DNA of 64,000 nt from Paenibacillus xylanexedens (GCF_007676705.1 NZ_VEBF01000002.1:868001-932000), one strand, 5' to 3'. Shown: positions 12,001 through 19,554, numbered from the stretch's first letter. Numbers and translations: made by a program. Notes: a model not told the origin generated them from the sequence alone.

Positions 12001-13316
12001 TACATGATATAGGCCACATCTTCAGCGGATCTGTGGCATTTCGTAAACATGTCCACAGCTTGCCGCTCGCCGTCACTCTGAAACTGTTCTTGCTTGAACA
12101 GATTGATCTGCTTGCCTTCATAGCCGCTGATGAACAGATCCTTCTCAGCAATAAGTACAGCCACATCACTATCTGCAAGTATGGTACGAATTCGCTCAGT
12201 CGGGAACTCCGGATCCAGCGGAATATAGGTACATCCTGCTTTCAAAATGGCGAAAATGGCCGTTATCATTTCTATGGACCGCCTTGAAATAAGTCCAATA
12301 TTCTGTCCAGGTTCAACACCAGATTCGAGCAACTGAATTGCAAACTGATCAACTTGCATACCGAATTCTCGGTATGATAACTGCTCCTCCCCCATGACAA
12401 TTGCGGTTCGCTCAGATTGCTGTATGACCTGCTGCTCGAGCAGTTCTACAACGGTTGCCTCATAAGGGTATTCGGCTGTTGTGTCATTGTAAGTTTCGAG
12501 TAACGCGTGTTCTTCCTCCGTGATAATATCGGCTGTATCGATCTTCTGTTCAGGTTTGGCAATCAAGCAACCAAGAACCTTCAGATATACGTCAAGCAGC
12601 CGATCTGTGAATGCTGTTGGATAAGATGACACCATCTTGACGGACAACTCACCGAGAGTTACTGAAATACTAAAATCAAGGAGAGTGTTTGTTTTCTCAT
12701 AGCTGTAAGACTTAAATTCAAACATTCCTTTTTCCACAGACTCATACACATGAAAATCAATATAGTTAAAGGCGATATCAAATAGCGGATTTTCTCGGCT
12801 GCTTTGCTCCCCAATTGCATTTAGAATCTGAACAAGGGACAACCGGCCATACTTTTTGAGTGCGGCTTGTTTATGATATACATTTTGAGTAATGTCCCCC
12901 CAGTTCACCAGAGAGTCAAATTGCATGCGCATAGGAACGGTATTTAGAAAACAGCCCAATATGCGTGCTCCATCCTCATGGACAGGACGTCCATTCTCGA
13001 CAAGCCCGATCAGGATATCATCCTCATAGGACAACATATATAATGAAGTGACGAATGCAGACAGACACAAGGATTTAACCGTAACACGCTGATTACGTGC
13101 CGCTTCTTTTAACTGGGTGTACAGTTCCGATGGAAGGAGAGTCACTGTTGAGTTGGCTACTGAATTGCCATGATGAATCTCGGACTGTTCCGGGAATGCA
13201 TATTTTCGATAATCCGCCAGTTCTTCACGCCAATACTCCATAATGGACGAATTTCTAGATTGGGCCATCTGATCTATAACATAATCTTTGTAGCTCGTTT
13301 TTAACGGATCAGGCAC
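1..13316 (-). CDS. Nonribosomal peptide synthetase, four modules plus epimerization domain (3' end beyond window)
   Basis: The frame is open without a stop from 13316 to the window edge. Approximate order by position: C-lobe of a condensation domain (13316-12460), A (12440-11000), T (10940-10750), C (10690-9400), A (9380-7800), T, C (7500-6230), A (6200-4630), T, C (4320-3040), A (3020-1480), T (GGDSI type, near 1330) and an epimerization domain (1190 to edge; HHLIIDGVSW, RTVGWF and FNYLGQF motifs). The first three T domains read GGHSL; the last is the GGDSI form typical before an E domain. Specificity codes read by alignment to GrsA are DGYFFGGVFK for the first, third and fourth A domains and DGFFLGVVFK for the second. 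All look branched-aliphatic, the latter Ile/Val-like. The apparent GTG start (13316-13314) overlaps the previous stop and splits a C domain, so this is probably one reading frame with the upstream gene, interrupted by an indel. Confidence 0.93.
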   Translation of the reverse strand, partial: MPDPLKTSYKDYVIDQMAQSRNSSIMEYWREELADYRKYAFPEQSEIHHGNSVANSTVTLLPSELYTQLKEAARNQRVTVKSLCLSAFVTSLYMLSYEDDILIGLVENGRPVHEDGARILGCFLNTVPMRMQFDSLVNWGDITQNVYHKQAALKKYGRLSLVQILNAIGEQSSRENPLFDIAFNYIDFHVYESVEKGMFEFKSYSYEKTNTLLDFSISVTLGELSVKMVSSYPTAFTDRLLDVYLKVLGCLIAKPEQKIDTADIITEEEHALLETYNDTTAEYPYEATVVELLEQQVIQQSERTAIVMGEEQLSYREFGMQVDQFAIQLLESGVEPGQNIGLISRRSIEMITAIFAILKAGCTYIPLDPEFPTERIRTILADSDVAVLIAEKDLFISGYEGKQINLFKQEQFQSDGERQAVDMFTKCHRSAEDVAYIMYTSGSTGKPKGVQTTHRNIVKTVINNGFMDIHETDRMLQLSNYAFDGSTYEIFGALLNGATLVLIPKETVLNVSELADTLERERITSAFMTAVLFNAVVEWDVQCLKHVRRLFFGGEAGSKKHVEKALQVLGNDRIANGYGPTETTVFAATYLVNQRLLDYNTVPIGRPVHNTQAHVMNRKGQLQPVGVPGELYISGDGLAQGYLHQAELTEERFVIGSAGERMYRTGDLVRWLPDGNLEYMGRLDQQVKIRGNRIELGEIESRLSRIESIQDAVVMTEKDEQGHTYLCAYIVPSDNKTPVLDWKKELRQTLPEYMVPNTFVTLEAFPMTLNGKLDRKALPKPTRRQTNHFVAPANVFEEKLARIWEEILDIQSVGVEEHFFEIGGHSLKAMMLVARVQKETGVKVSLQDVFIMPTIREMAMWIMAARSTDHPGEELVPVPYRDTYPASSIQQRMYIVQQMENAGVSYNMPFLLRLNGKLDVNALERSMQMLIQRHEALRTSFELHHGELRQRIHGPDQISLEPLRLEKASLAETEESAIQSFAEQFIQPFDLGEAPLFRRGLLRINEECHVLLLDLHHIISDGRSIEILISDWVRLYQGQYLSDLSVQYKDYAVWEQERYLQQEAYNKSQEYWLSLYKIEVPVLEIPTDHLRSPIRRFEGSRVNLTLEPALVSQLKDAAMTNQQTLFMLMMASYQILLSKYSAAEDVIVGTPFTCRDTIQHEQMVGMFANTLALRSEPKAELSVSVYLEKMREITLAAYQYGRYPLEDLIDRLSLPFDSSRHPLFDTMFMLQDSATAQMHIPGLEVEYAEWDHHASKFDMTWVCTYSEDDMTLSVEYRTDLWESHTVKRMLQHYVHLLQQIVAFPELKIGELELVTESDIAQIDEWNNSDADYPQNVSVAELFEQQVELGSANPAVVMDGYRVTYQELNDRVNRLARYLISQGVQPGQRVGLIMDRSIEVIVAMLAIVKSGGAYVPIDPSFPADRKTFMLMDSEARWLIADHPDQIPNYEGEALIFNENVWAHESNQNPVFTRNNVNNSAYAESPGPEDPLYVMYTSGSTGTPKGVITTHRNVIKTVIHNGYVDITPEDRLLQISNYAFDGSTFDIYGALLHGAELVLLKREEVLDGSALAKAIREQHITIAFMTTALFNTLVDLDPACLNGTRKILFGGEKVSGTHVKKAVDLLGKHRLVHVYGPTETTVFATFYSIVSGEYIPIGQPTNNTKVYVLNHEGKRLPVGIPGELHIGGQGLAQGYLGQPELTRDKFIASPVIPGERLYRTGDLVKWLPDGNLEFIDRIDHQVKIRGNRIELGEVEGRLRKLSGIHEAIVMADRDDQGHSYLCAYTLLQDGEAKQSFQELVTMWKQELKQQMPEYMVPTVFSILNEIPLTPNGKIDRKKLPKPTIVRGQQYVPAENPVQQSLIEIWESVLGIKKIGIQDHFFELGGHSLKAMLLVGKIHQELDVRLTLLDVFQAPILRDMAGWIQKAARNQYRAIEPAPVMQSYPVTSVQKQIYYAQQYENSGTSYNMPMLFEISGALDTARLEACFRRVIARHEALRTSFNMEHSELIQRIHSIDEVDWKLERWTMDSLESSIQESGGTETDPMSGVMSTFVKPFDLAEAPLIRASVIEIDRERYVLALDTHHIVSDGVSTHLIYDELFDLYQVRALDPIRVQYKDYVMWKQKQQTSRTYVEAQQFWLDQYSEFESSAELPMDRVRPAIRSYRGASYTFGLPSKKVQELKRAAAGYGATPFILLLSVYGLMLSKYTGEEEITVGAPIAGREHVDVEPTVGMFVNTLPLKLNAAADLTVGEYIQHVKKYMLAVHERGMYSLSDLLDKLHFSFQPNRNPLFDTLFVLQDMTLPVKTLQDISVRKLDWHGQQAKFDMSWVWHEDGDELVAEVEYSSDLWDRVTIEQMTRHYVYLLEQLLNSMDTKLRELELLTPLEKKYFRELNKTDAEYPRDWTVTDAFESMVSEQPEHEALLYGTESVTYGQLNERVNRMTTLLKRRGIKPGDYVGLLTHRKPEMIIAILAILKAGGTYVPLDPKFPEDRLTYILRDSGAQWLIMEQYQTLDSYTGTIIPLLEPQVYAEGSSIQTPISYSAEQPVYVMYTSGSTGMPKGVVTSHRNVVKTCINNGFIEIGREDRMLQLSNYAFDGATYEIFGALLNGATLVLMPNQHVHDVSYLTRTLRKERITSLFMTTSLFNTVVDYDVHSLRGMRKLFIGGEAASVNHVIKALDVLGEHRIVNGYGPTETTVFATTYSIDERVRETGRVPIGRAIHNTRLYVLNTWGKPQPVGVPGELYIGGEGLAAGYLGQPELTEERFLAWHMEGEDRVYRTGDLVRWLKDGTIEYLGRLDQQVKIRGNRIELAEIEDHILALKEVNETVVTAHRDDQGHSMLAAYVVIDPASVLVLNETKNEHQAENWRRILKETLPEYMIPSVFIELSSLPLTQNGKLDRKALPKPDLARLSSNYVAPSTHTEKELAQLWTEVLDLAQAGLQDHFFEMGGHSLKAMVLIAKVQEKWAIKLSMPDLFNAPTLQQMASLIDQGDKQNHTRIPRVKEQEDYPVSSAQKRLYLVEQFEDTGTSYNMPMVLRMKGKPDVIRLELALKGLILRHESLRTSFRMVDGELRQHIHDLKDIHWKLELITEPETLAGLERNEQLARYIGTFVRPFDLGCAPLMRAGLCVLSDREYVLVLDMHHIVSDGVTTGILYQDFIQLYQGHPLDEMTVQYRDYTVWMSEQKSKSAYLTSEDYWLKRYEKDITVLDILTEGRRPSRRQFTGSSHTFELSPQLSGAVKQLAQQTDATLFMVMLAAYNILLSKYTGEKDIVVGIPFAGRTHTDISSVAGMFVNTLALRQELCGDLRIHEWIGHVRRDTLLAYEHGEYPLNELIEKLQIARDPERNPLFDTMFVLQDAKPRTVELQELHIEPLDWTSNTSKFDMTWVVHENQESLKLTIEYATDLYEHSQMENMALHYEHVLRQMSTSPDILLDEIRLITPSEEQEILGQFNDTYAEYPRDRTISQLFETQASLRPHHTALHFYGETLTYQELHQKACQLASYLEQSGLRRGDAVGLLADRSIDMIVSILGILRAGGVYVPLDPSYPQERMIYMLEHCNARMLVAPSDRLLPGFKGFVVPLEESRRTLLEKNTLSVQYDGNPTTLSDEATMPAYIMYTSGSTGLPKGVVTTHRNVIKTAMNNGFIDIREQDRMLQLSNYAFDGSTYEIFGSLLNGATLVLISREDMLDINKLSSIMKGQRITSAFVTSVLFNALVDHDVTCLQHVHRLFVGGEALSKSHVMQAHQYLGDDRIANGYGPTETTVFATTYNVGRNLAGHSSVPIGRPIHNTKAYVLNAQGHLLPVGVAGELYISGEGVAEKYVGDPDLTLNKFLEDPFCPGQRMYRTGDRVRWMSDGCIEFLTRIDHQVKIRGHRIEPGEIESRLIQHSDVQEAVVVPRQDNTGHYLCAYIVSSEGFQEQELRKYVQQSLPEYMVPSYFISIAKLPVTRNGKLDRGALPAPDLNIIKGDYRPPVTQEEQILAQVWSEVLGVERVGIDDNYFVLGGDSIKSIQIASRLTRHQLRLQVKHLMLYPTIAECAEFLEPMETRKEQRDIIEGDIPLTPIQQWFFAQGYSNMNHWNQSMMLYNRKGWDTDTVNEVFHKLCEHHDALRIRFDIQPDGVVQRVSPIDKDKDFPVEIHEVEADGDHAHLERLATAIQSRVNLGHDLIQLGVFRTPEGDHLLIAMHHLIIDGVSWRILLEDFHCMYQAILMGDKTVKLPEKTDSYGFWSRELQNVATAEEMKRQQAYWDKLNQKALQLRDHHDKPGLLKHSKTVTLELEPYRTRQLLTEVHRAYHTEVMDILLTALSMTYAKDIVIDLEGHGREGILDHVDTTRTVGWFTTIYPVLLRTTHEELGEALRHTKEMLRGIPGKGTGYSILKYLTTECAFEGAACDPDIVFNYLGQFGGNTQGESFAMSPMPMGELISPLNRMSHFEEWNCVVDQGKFQ

Positions 13317-15780
13317 TGACTTCCCCTCCTTTGAGAGCACCGTACAAATTCAGTAATTCCGACATAAAGACGGCAACGCTCCATCCATCCAGAATGGCAT
13401 GATGAAAGATCCACCCCACATATGACTCCTCCTGGGAGGTGAAAATCACCAGACGCCAGAGCGGAGCTTGCTGGATATCAAATGGCCGCTTCCGGTCAAG
13501 CTCCATATAATTCCGAATTTCCTGTTCTATCGATTCGCTGTCCCGACTATCCAGTATGACCTCCTGAATATCAAAATGTATACGTTCACAACTATATTGG
13601 ACAGGTACGGGAAAATCGGAAATATTGAAACCAGTACGCAGAATGGGATGCCTGATTATGAGTTCATTCATGACTGTTTGAAGATTCAGGGCCTGAATTC
13701 GATGCTCATGAATCTGATATATAAACTGATCGTGATATACACCCAGACCTTCATTTTTCATGTAATGGAACACCATTCCCTGCTGAATATCGCTCATGGG
13801 ATACACGTCTTCCACATTGGAGGGTAACAAGGCTCGTAATGTCGGGTTCGCCAGCCACTCTGTACGCATCTGTAATAACTCCATCTCAATCTCGTTCCGG
13901 ACGTTATCGGGTGCATGAAGGGAAGCACGATGTCTGGCCAGTTCGCGAATCGTTGGATAATCGTACATATCAGCAATTTGGATATGAAGTCCAAGCTCTC
14001 TGTTCATTCGGCTGATCAGTTCAATTACACGAATGGAGTCTCCGCCAAGCTCAAAGTAATCACACTCTACCCCCATATTGCGGTTATCCAACATCTCCTG
14101 CCAAATGTTCAGCATCTGCCATTCCAGTTCATGGCTTGGCATAACCAAATCGGTAACATCCATTGGAGTCACACTGTCGCTAGGAGCGGGAAGTGCTCTG
14201 ATATCGACTTTGTTGCTCAGTGTCATTGGCAAAGCCTTCATTTGAATATAATGAGCAGGCAGCATATACTGCGGCAGATGTTGAGACAGCCTTGTTCGTA
14301 AATCTTTGCTCTGCTGAAGTCGTTCAGAGACATAATATGCACAGAGAACGCTCTCTCCTGTGTCACCTTCTCTCACCGTAACAACTGCTTGCTGTATTCC
14401 ATCTATCTCCAAAAGTCTGGTTTCGATCTCACCAAGCTCGATTCGGAAACCTCTGATCTTCACTTGGTGATCGATCCTTCCCAAATATTCAAGTTCACCG
14501 TTCATCTGCCAGCGGGCGAGATCTCCCGTTCGATATAACCGCTGCGAGGGTGCAAAGGGATGGGGAACAAACCGTTCGGCAGTCAGTTCTTCTCGGTTCA
14601 GGTATCCCCTAGCCAAGCCTTCACCGCCAACATAAATCTCCCCTTCCACACCGATCGGAACCAATTCCCGCTGTTCATCGAGAATATAAATTTGAAGCGT
14701 AGGGATGGGTTTCCCAATGTTGCTTGTTTTGCCTTGGATATCATCCCATTCCATTTCCTTATATGTCACATGTACCGTTGTTTCCGTAATTCCATACATA
14801 TTAATTAGTTGAGCTTGAGGATATTTCTTCTTCCATTCCAGTAGTTGTATAGGTTGAAGAGCTTCTCCACCGAAGATTACCTTTCGAACAGCCAGCGGTG
14901 TATCCAAGTCTGACTGTACTTCCAATTTAGCCATTCGGTAAAAGGCAGTCGGAGTTTGGTTTAAAATGGTGACCTGTTCCTTCTGTAGTAATGATAAGAA
15001 TTGTGCTGGCTCTCTTGTCACATTCAGAGGAACTATAATCAATCTGGCACCATACAATAACGCTCCATACATCTCCCATACCGAAAAATCAAAACAGAAT
15101 GAATGGAACAGTGTCCACACATCTTCTTTGGTGAAGTCAAACAAGTTTCGGTCATTAAAAAGCAGCCTGACCACATTGGAATGTTCAATCATGACCCCTT
15201 TTGGTTTGCCCGTTGATCCTGATGTGTAGATGATGTATGCCAAATCCGATGGTCGATTCACTTGTTCCGGATTTGTTGCATAGTTGCCCTCTTTCCCATC
15301 GTCATCCAGCAGGTCTGGAACAATTGCCTTAATCGACATTTCTTCAGGCAGATACTCCTGCTCTTCCGTAATACAGAATTGCGCTTTGCTATCTTCAAGC
15401 ATGTATTGAATACGTTCCTTCGGGTACTCGGGATCAATCGGCATATAAGCTCCACCAGCCTTAAGTACGGCAAGAATGCTGATAACCATTCCGGGTGAAC
15501 GTGAAAACAAAATGCCTACAACCTGATTTGGTTTCACGCCTTGCTGTCGAAGATATAACGCCAAGCGGTTGGCCTTACTATTTAATGATGCATACGTCAT
15601 CTCCGTATGTTCATAACGCAAGGCAACCCGATCACAGGATCGTTTCGCCTGTGCCTCAAACAAACTGATCAGTGTTGCTTCTCGCGGGTATGTGGTCTTC
15701 GTATCATTGAATTGCTCCAGAAGTATACGCCTCTCGGTATCAGGCAATCTATTCAGACTCGACAGCTTAATGCTCAACAA
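13309..15780 (-). CDS. NRPS segment: Thr-activating A domain, T domain and N-terminal half of a C domain
   Basis: The A domain carries YIIYTSGSTGKPKG, FDFSVWE, NMYGITETT and the closing NKVD lysine region. The ten-residue code reads DFWNIGMVHK, the canonical threonine code, so L-Thr is the predicted substrate. A T domain with FELGGDSIR follows. The C domain then runs through HHAILDGWS and stops abruptly after LKGGE. Its second half (PLKTSYKDYV onward) lies in the next frame, starting at the GTG at 13316. No convincing ATG begins this protein. In-frame TTG codons at 15780 and 15777 follow a GGAAGGGG, but the whole stretch reads as a continuation of the upstream gene if one G is removed at 15781-15784. 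The residues this frame encodes further upstream overlap the previous C domain and are not meaningful coding. Confidence 0.85.
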   Translation of the reverse strand: MLSIKLSSLNRLPDTERRILLEQFNDTKTTYPREATLISLFEAQAKRSCDRVALRYEHTEMTYASLNSKANRLALYLRQQGVKPNQVVGILFSRSPGMVISILAVLKAGGAYMPIDPEYPKERIQYMLEDSKAQFCITEEQEYLPEEMSIKAIVPDLLDDDGKEGNYATNPEQVNRPSDLAYIIYTSGSTGKPKGVMIEHSNVVRLLFNDRNLFDFTKEDVWTLFHSFCFDFSVWEMYGALLYGARLIIVPLNVTREPAQFLSLLQKEQVTILNQTPTAFYRMAKLEVQSDLDTPLAVRKVIFGGEALQPIQLLEWKKKYPQAQLINMYGITETTVHVTYKEMEWDDIQGKTSNIGKPIPTLQIYILDEQRELVPIGVEGEIYVGGEGLARGYLNREELTAERFVPHPFAPSQRLYRTGDLARWQMNGELEYLGRIDHQVKIRGFRIELGEIETRLLEIDGIQQAVVTVREGDTGESVLCAYYVSERLQQSKDLRTRLSQHLPQYMLPAHYIQMKALPMTLSNKVDIRALPAPSDSVTPMDVTDLVMPSHELEWQMLNIWQEMLDNRNMGVECDYFELGGDSIRVIELISRMNRELGLHIQIADMYDYPTIRELARHRASLHAPDNVRNEIEMELLQMRTEWLANPTLRALLPSNVEDVYPMSDIQQGMVFHYMKNEGLGVYHDQFIYQIHEHRIQALNLQTVMNELIIRHPILRTGFNISDFPVPVQYSCERIHFDIQEVILDSRDSESIEQEIRNYMELDRKRPFDIQQAPLWRLVIFTSQEESYVGWIFHHAILDGWSVAVFMSELLNLYGALKGGEVSA

Positions 15781-18700
15781 CCCCTTCCAGCATGGTGATG
15801 TAGAATTGAAGAAGCCTTTCGATGGTTTCCATTCTGTACAAATCCGTGTTGTATTCCATACGCAGCCTAAGAATATCGGACTCTTCATATACATGTAGAA
15901 TCAAGTCATACTTGGATGTACTTCCTGCTTCAATCATCAACTGCACTGATACGTCCTGAAGCTGATATTGGTGTGTAAATTCATTTTGCAGTGTGAACAT
16001 GACTTGAAAACCCGGTGTTGATCCCGGTGCCGTATGATACGAAAGGTCAGGTAGCAGCATTTCTATAGGTACTTCCTGATGTTGATAGGCATCCAGGGAC
16101 ATTCCTTTAACTTGTTCCAGCAGATCATCAAACGTCATATCTTCACTAAACTCGACGGGTAAAATAACGGTATTCGCTACAAATCCAATGAGATTCTCCA
16201 CCTCGGCACGGGTCCTGTTGGACATTACGGTACCAATGGGAATATAGGACTGTCTGCTAAAACGATGGATTAGGTAGCCATACACCGCAAATAAGAGCAT
16301 AAAGAGCGTAACCCCTGACCGGTTTGCCTTCACTAATGTCCTGGAGGTCAATTGGGAATCTACGATACGTTCGATCGTATTTCCTTTGTACGTTCTGGCC
16401 TCAGGATATGGAAAATCACATGGTACCTGTATAATGGGTAATGTTCGATTTAGCTTATTGATCCAGTGCTCTTTTAGTTCCCACAGAGGAGAATCACTGC
16501 CCTGCTCCATGGAGGATTGCCACAGCACATAATCCGAGTAGGAGACAGAAAGTGGCGACAACATTCGATGCGAATCTCCCAACTCCGAGTTATATAATTG
16601 CACCAATTCGTTGGTGAAAATCTCCACTGACCAGCCATCAGATATAATGTGATGCATGGACACAACCAGAATATGCTTGTCCGGGCTGCAATCAATCAGA
16701 CACATACGAAGACATGCATCGTTCACAAGGTCAAACCGCAAGTTCGCTTCCCGATCAATCTCCATCCTGATTCCAACATGCCTTTCATTTTCCTGAAGCG
16801 AGGTAAGATCTATCCGTCTAATTTCTATTTCAGATCCTAGCTCCTTAACATATTGATAAGGTTCCCCATCTTGAATACCATAGCGAACACGCAAGGCCTC
16901 ATGCCGCATAATCAGTGCTTGTACAGCATTCTGAAGTCTGTATATATGAAAAACACCGGTAAAGTGAATTGAAAAAGTATTGGTATAAAAGGCGCTCTCT
17001 GGAGCAATCATGTGCAGAACCCATTGGCTTTTTTGTTTCAATGTAAGCGGAAGTTTCTCTGTTCGTTGCTGCTGTACCGGGATAGGACTATGACTCTTCA
17101 ACGGTTCCGCATTCTGCAACTCCTGAAGAATTCCATTGATGGTTGCTTGTCTGAAAAAACGCTGTACCGGAATACGCACCTTATACTCGGAAGCAATCAT
17201 CGCGAGCAGACGAGTCATGCGAAGGGAGTCCCCGCCAAAAAGGAAAAAATCATCATGCTTGCTCACTTGGGTCAATCCCAAGACCGATAGAAATGCCTTT
17301 TCTAGAAATGCATAGTGCTCAGAAGAAGCCAATGCTCCTTCACCTATATGAGGTTGTCTGTACACTTCAATTCGGTCAAGAAGTACATTATGTTCCTTTA
17401 CATATTCACGTACTTTGGTGTACACCAAAGCCTCATGGCAATGATCCTGCTCTGATGTGTAGTGAATAATGCATAGCTTGCCCTGCTGGATCTGTGCTCC
17501 TGCGGAATCCTCTTCTTCAGCCTGTACCCAAGCAGCCTGTTCAACAGAGGTTGCTGCAACCTCTTCTTCCATCATCATCTGAGCCTGCTGACGTTCATGC
17601 AGCATACATTCTATTCGATTGAGCGTTTCATCAAATTGGCCATCGAGTAGTAGATCTACAAGTTGTAGCCGCTGGATTTTACCTGTAGGTGTACGAGGGA
17701 ATTCCCTTTTGCTTACTGGAACAATAAACCTCGGATTCACGCCAAATTGTCTCGATATGTTACCTCTCATCTCCTGAATGACAAACAGATTTAATCCTTC
17801 ATCATCATTCCAAGGTGTATAAAATAACAACAGCTGATCATTGCCAGACTCTCCACCAGATATTCCTGCTGCTGCCACGTAGTCAGCATCAACACCGTAT
17901 ACTTGCTTCATCACGGCTTCAATCTCATAGTTGTATAGATTTTTGCCGTTCATGATCAGCACATCTTTTTCTCTGCCTGTTAATGTCAACATTCCACCTT
18001 TAATAAAACCGAGATCCCCTGATTCGAACCACCCATCGTTCGTCAATACGTTGTTAGTCGCTTCCTTGTTCTTGAAGTATTCCGTTATAATTGAATCTCC
18101 CTTGAGTTGAACTCTCCCTACATGAGCTTCGGGAAGCGGAACATTGCGATCATTTACTATACGCAGACTTATTCCGGGAATCACCTCTCCAATCTCGACA
18201 AAGGCTATTGTTTCGTCCGTATTGGGGGAGTCTGCAAAGATCAATTCGCTATCCAACGACCCCTTAACAACATGCTGAATTCCACCTGTCTCGGAATGAT
18301 CAAACGTTCTGCTGAAGCAGAGACTGCCCGAAAACTCAGTCATGCCATATGCAGGAACAACGCTATCAGCTCTAAGCCCAAACGGAACTAATTGATGAAG
18401 GAATTCTTTGCCTGTCCGAGCCGAGATCGGCTGACCTACATTCAATATGGTTCGAATAGATGACAAGTCCCATGGCCTGGCATGGACGGCTTCATGCCGA
18501 TTTATCTGTGCATAGGCAAAATTAGGAGCCCAGGTGAATGTGACTTGATGTTCCTCTATATCTTCCAGCCACGAAGTGGGGGAATCCAAAAAACGCTCAA
18601 CAGAACTTAGCACTTGCTCACTGCCCAACACAACTCCGAGGATATGATTGGTTAACAATCCACCAGCATGATAGAGCGGCATCCAATTCAAGGTAATCTC

Positions 18701-19537
18701 TTCAGAAGTCAGGCCCAGATGTTGTTTGATACCTATAATATTTGCAAGGATCTGGTGATTCTGATATCGGATACACTTCGGAGTACCTGTTGTCCCTGAT
18801 GTAAAAAGGGTAAGGACAGGGGCATGGGGCTCACTACTGTGCCTTTCCTGGGAACAGTTATGCCGCAGCAGCTCATTTACCGAAATTACCGCTTCTTCAC
18901 GTTTGCCCTCACCTTCTAAAGTACCCGCGGAATCTCCTACAATGAGTGGACAATTCAATAACTTCCACACCTGTTTCAGCTTGTGATGATCCACGTGATC
19001 GGCTGGCAAATGAAGAGCTGGCTTCAGTGGTGCTGGGTTCATACCGCCAAGTATACAAGCCCAGAGTGCAGCTACTAAGTGATCTATGCGTTCAATTTGC
19101 AAAATGACAGATTCCCCTGGCCGGACACCTTGTTGAATCAGTCCTTGAAGGATGCGTTCAGCATCCTGAGACAATTCCATATAATCTGATATTCGGACTT
19201 CCCCATTTTCTTTCTTATAATGCAATTTCTTCTTTGGATGATTCCTGACAGTCAGATCAAAAGCCTCAGCGAGTGTCTTAGGATGTCCTGAACAATCAAG
19301 TGGTTTGCCTATCAGAATTGCTGGCTCCCCAGCCGAAAGAGTTGGTTGTGAATCCCACAACTTCGGTCGCTGACCATATTGGAAATGTTCCTGCGTCTTC
19401 AATACGCTGGAAGCAGTCGGTTGTATCCAATGTTCATCCCAAGCCCCGGAAGAGGTCATTGCTCGCATGGATATTGAAAGCTGTTGGACCGGGAGCTCAT
19501 GTCTTATATAACGTTGGAGGCAAGTATGAAATGACAT
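15767..19537 (-). CDS. NRPS loading protein: acyl/aryl-AMP ligase, carrier domain and condensation domain
   Basis: The N-terminal adenylating domain (about residues 75-640) carries LFTSGTTGTPK, YGMTE, GDLGF, GREKDVLIMNGKN and TPTGK. It resembles ligases that load aryl or short carboxylic acids in PKS/NRPS lines, not amino-acid A domains, and lacks the usual FDxS amino-acid pocket. A T domain with FGGDSLRM and a C domain with HHIISDGWS and YSDYVLW follow. The ATG at 19537 has AAAGGAG 11 nt upstream; a GTG at 19558 overlapping the pabBC stop (GTGA) is an alternative. Translational coupling to pabBC suggests the starter acid is PABA; this is inference. The reading frame ends just after the C domain (LEGVVEH), at the C-A linker where the next frame takes over. 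Confidence 0.88.
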   Translation of the reverse strand: MSFHTCLQRYIRHELPVQQLSISMRAMTSSGAWDEHWIQPTASSVLKTQEHFQYGQRPKLWDSQPTLSAGEPAILIGKPLDCSGHPKTLAEAFDLTVRNHPKKKLHYKKENGEVRISDYMELSQDAERILQGLIQQGVRPGESVILQIERIDHLVAALWACILGGMNPAPLKPALHLPADHVDHHKLKQVWKLLNCPLIVGDSAGTLEGEGKREEAVISVNELLRHNCSQERHSSEPHAPVLTLFTSGTTGTPKCIRYQNHQILANIIGIKQHLGLTSEEITLNWMPLYHAGGLLTNHILGVVLGSEQVLSSVERFLDSPTSWLEDIEEHQVTFTWAPNFAYAQINRHEAVHARPWDLSSIRTILNVGQPISARTGKEFLHQLVPFGLRADSVVPAYGMTEFSGSLCFSRTFDHSETGGIQHVVKGSLDSELIFADSPNTDETIAFVEIGEVIPGISLRIVNDRNVPLPEAHVGRVQLKGDSIITEYFKNKEATNNVLTNDGWFESGDLGFIKGGMLTLTGREKDVLIMNGKNLYNYEIEAVMKQVYGVDADYVAAAGISGGESGNDQLLLFYTPWNDDEGLNLFVIQEMRGNISRQFGVNPRFIVPVSKREFPRTPTGKIQRLQLVDLLLDGQFDETLNRIECMLHERQQAQMMMEEEVAATSVEQAAWVQAEEEDSAGAQIQQGKLCIIHYTSEQDHCHEALVYTKVREYVKEHNVLLDRIEVYRQPHIGEGALASSEHYAFLEKAFLSVLGLTQVSKHDDFFLFGGDSLRMTRLLAMIASEYKVRIPVQRFFRQATINGILQELQNAEPLKSHSPIPVQQQRTEKLPLTLKQKSQWVLHMIAPESAFYTNTFSIHFTGVFHIYRLQNAVQALIMRHEALRVRYGIQDGEPYQYVKELGSEIEIRRIDLTSLQENERHVGIRMEIDREANLRFDLVNDACLRMCLIDCSPDKHILVVSMHHIISDGWSVEIFTNELVQLYNSELGDSHRMLSPLSVSYSDYVLWQSSMEQGSDSPLWELKEHWINKLNRTLPIIQVPCDFPYPEARTYKGNTIERIVDSQLTSRTLVKANRSGVTLFMLLFAVYGYLIHRFSRQSYIPIGTVMSNRTRAEVENLIGFVANTVILPVEFSEDMTFDDLLEQVKGMSLDAYQHQEVPIEMLLPDLSYHTAPGSTPGFQVMFTLQNEFTHQYQLQDVSVQLMIEAGSTSKYDLILHVYEESDILRLRMEYNTDLYRMETIERLLQFYITMLEGVVEH

Positions 19538-19554
19538 TCGAACGGTTTCTCCTT

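Noticed and set aside
15781..15894. An N-terminal extension of the Thr-module NRPS starting MYMKSPIF
   Set aside because: It overlaps the C domain of the preceding gene in another frame and has no NRPS similarity; it is out-of-frame reading.
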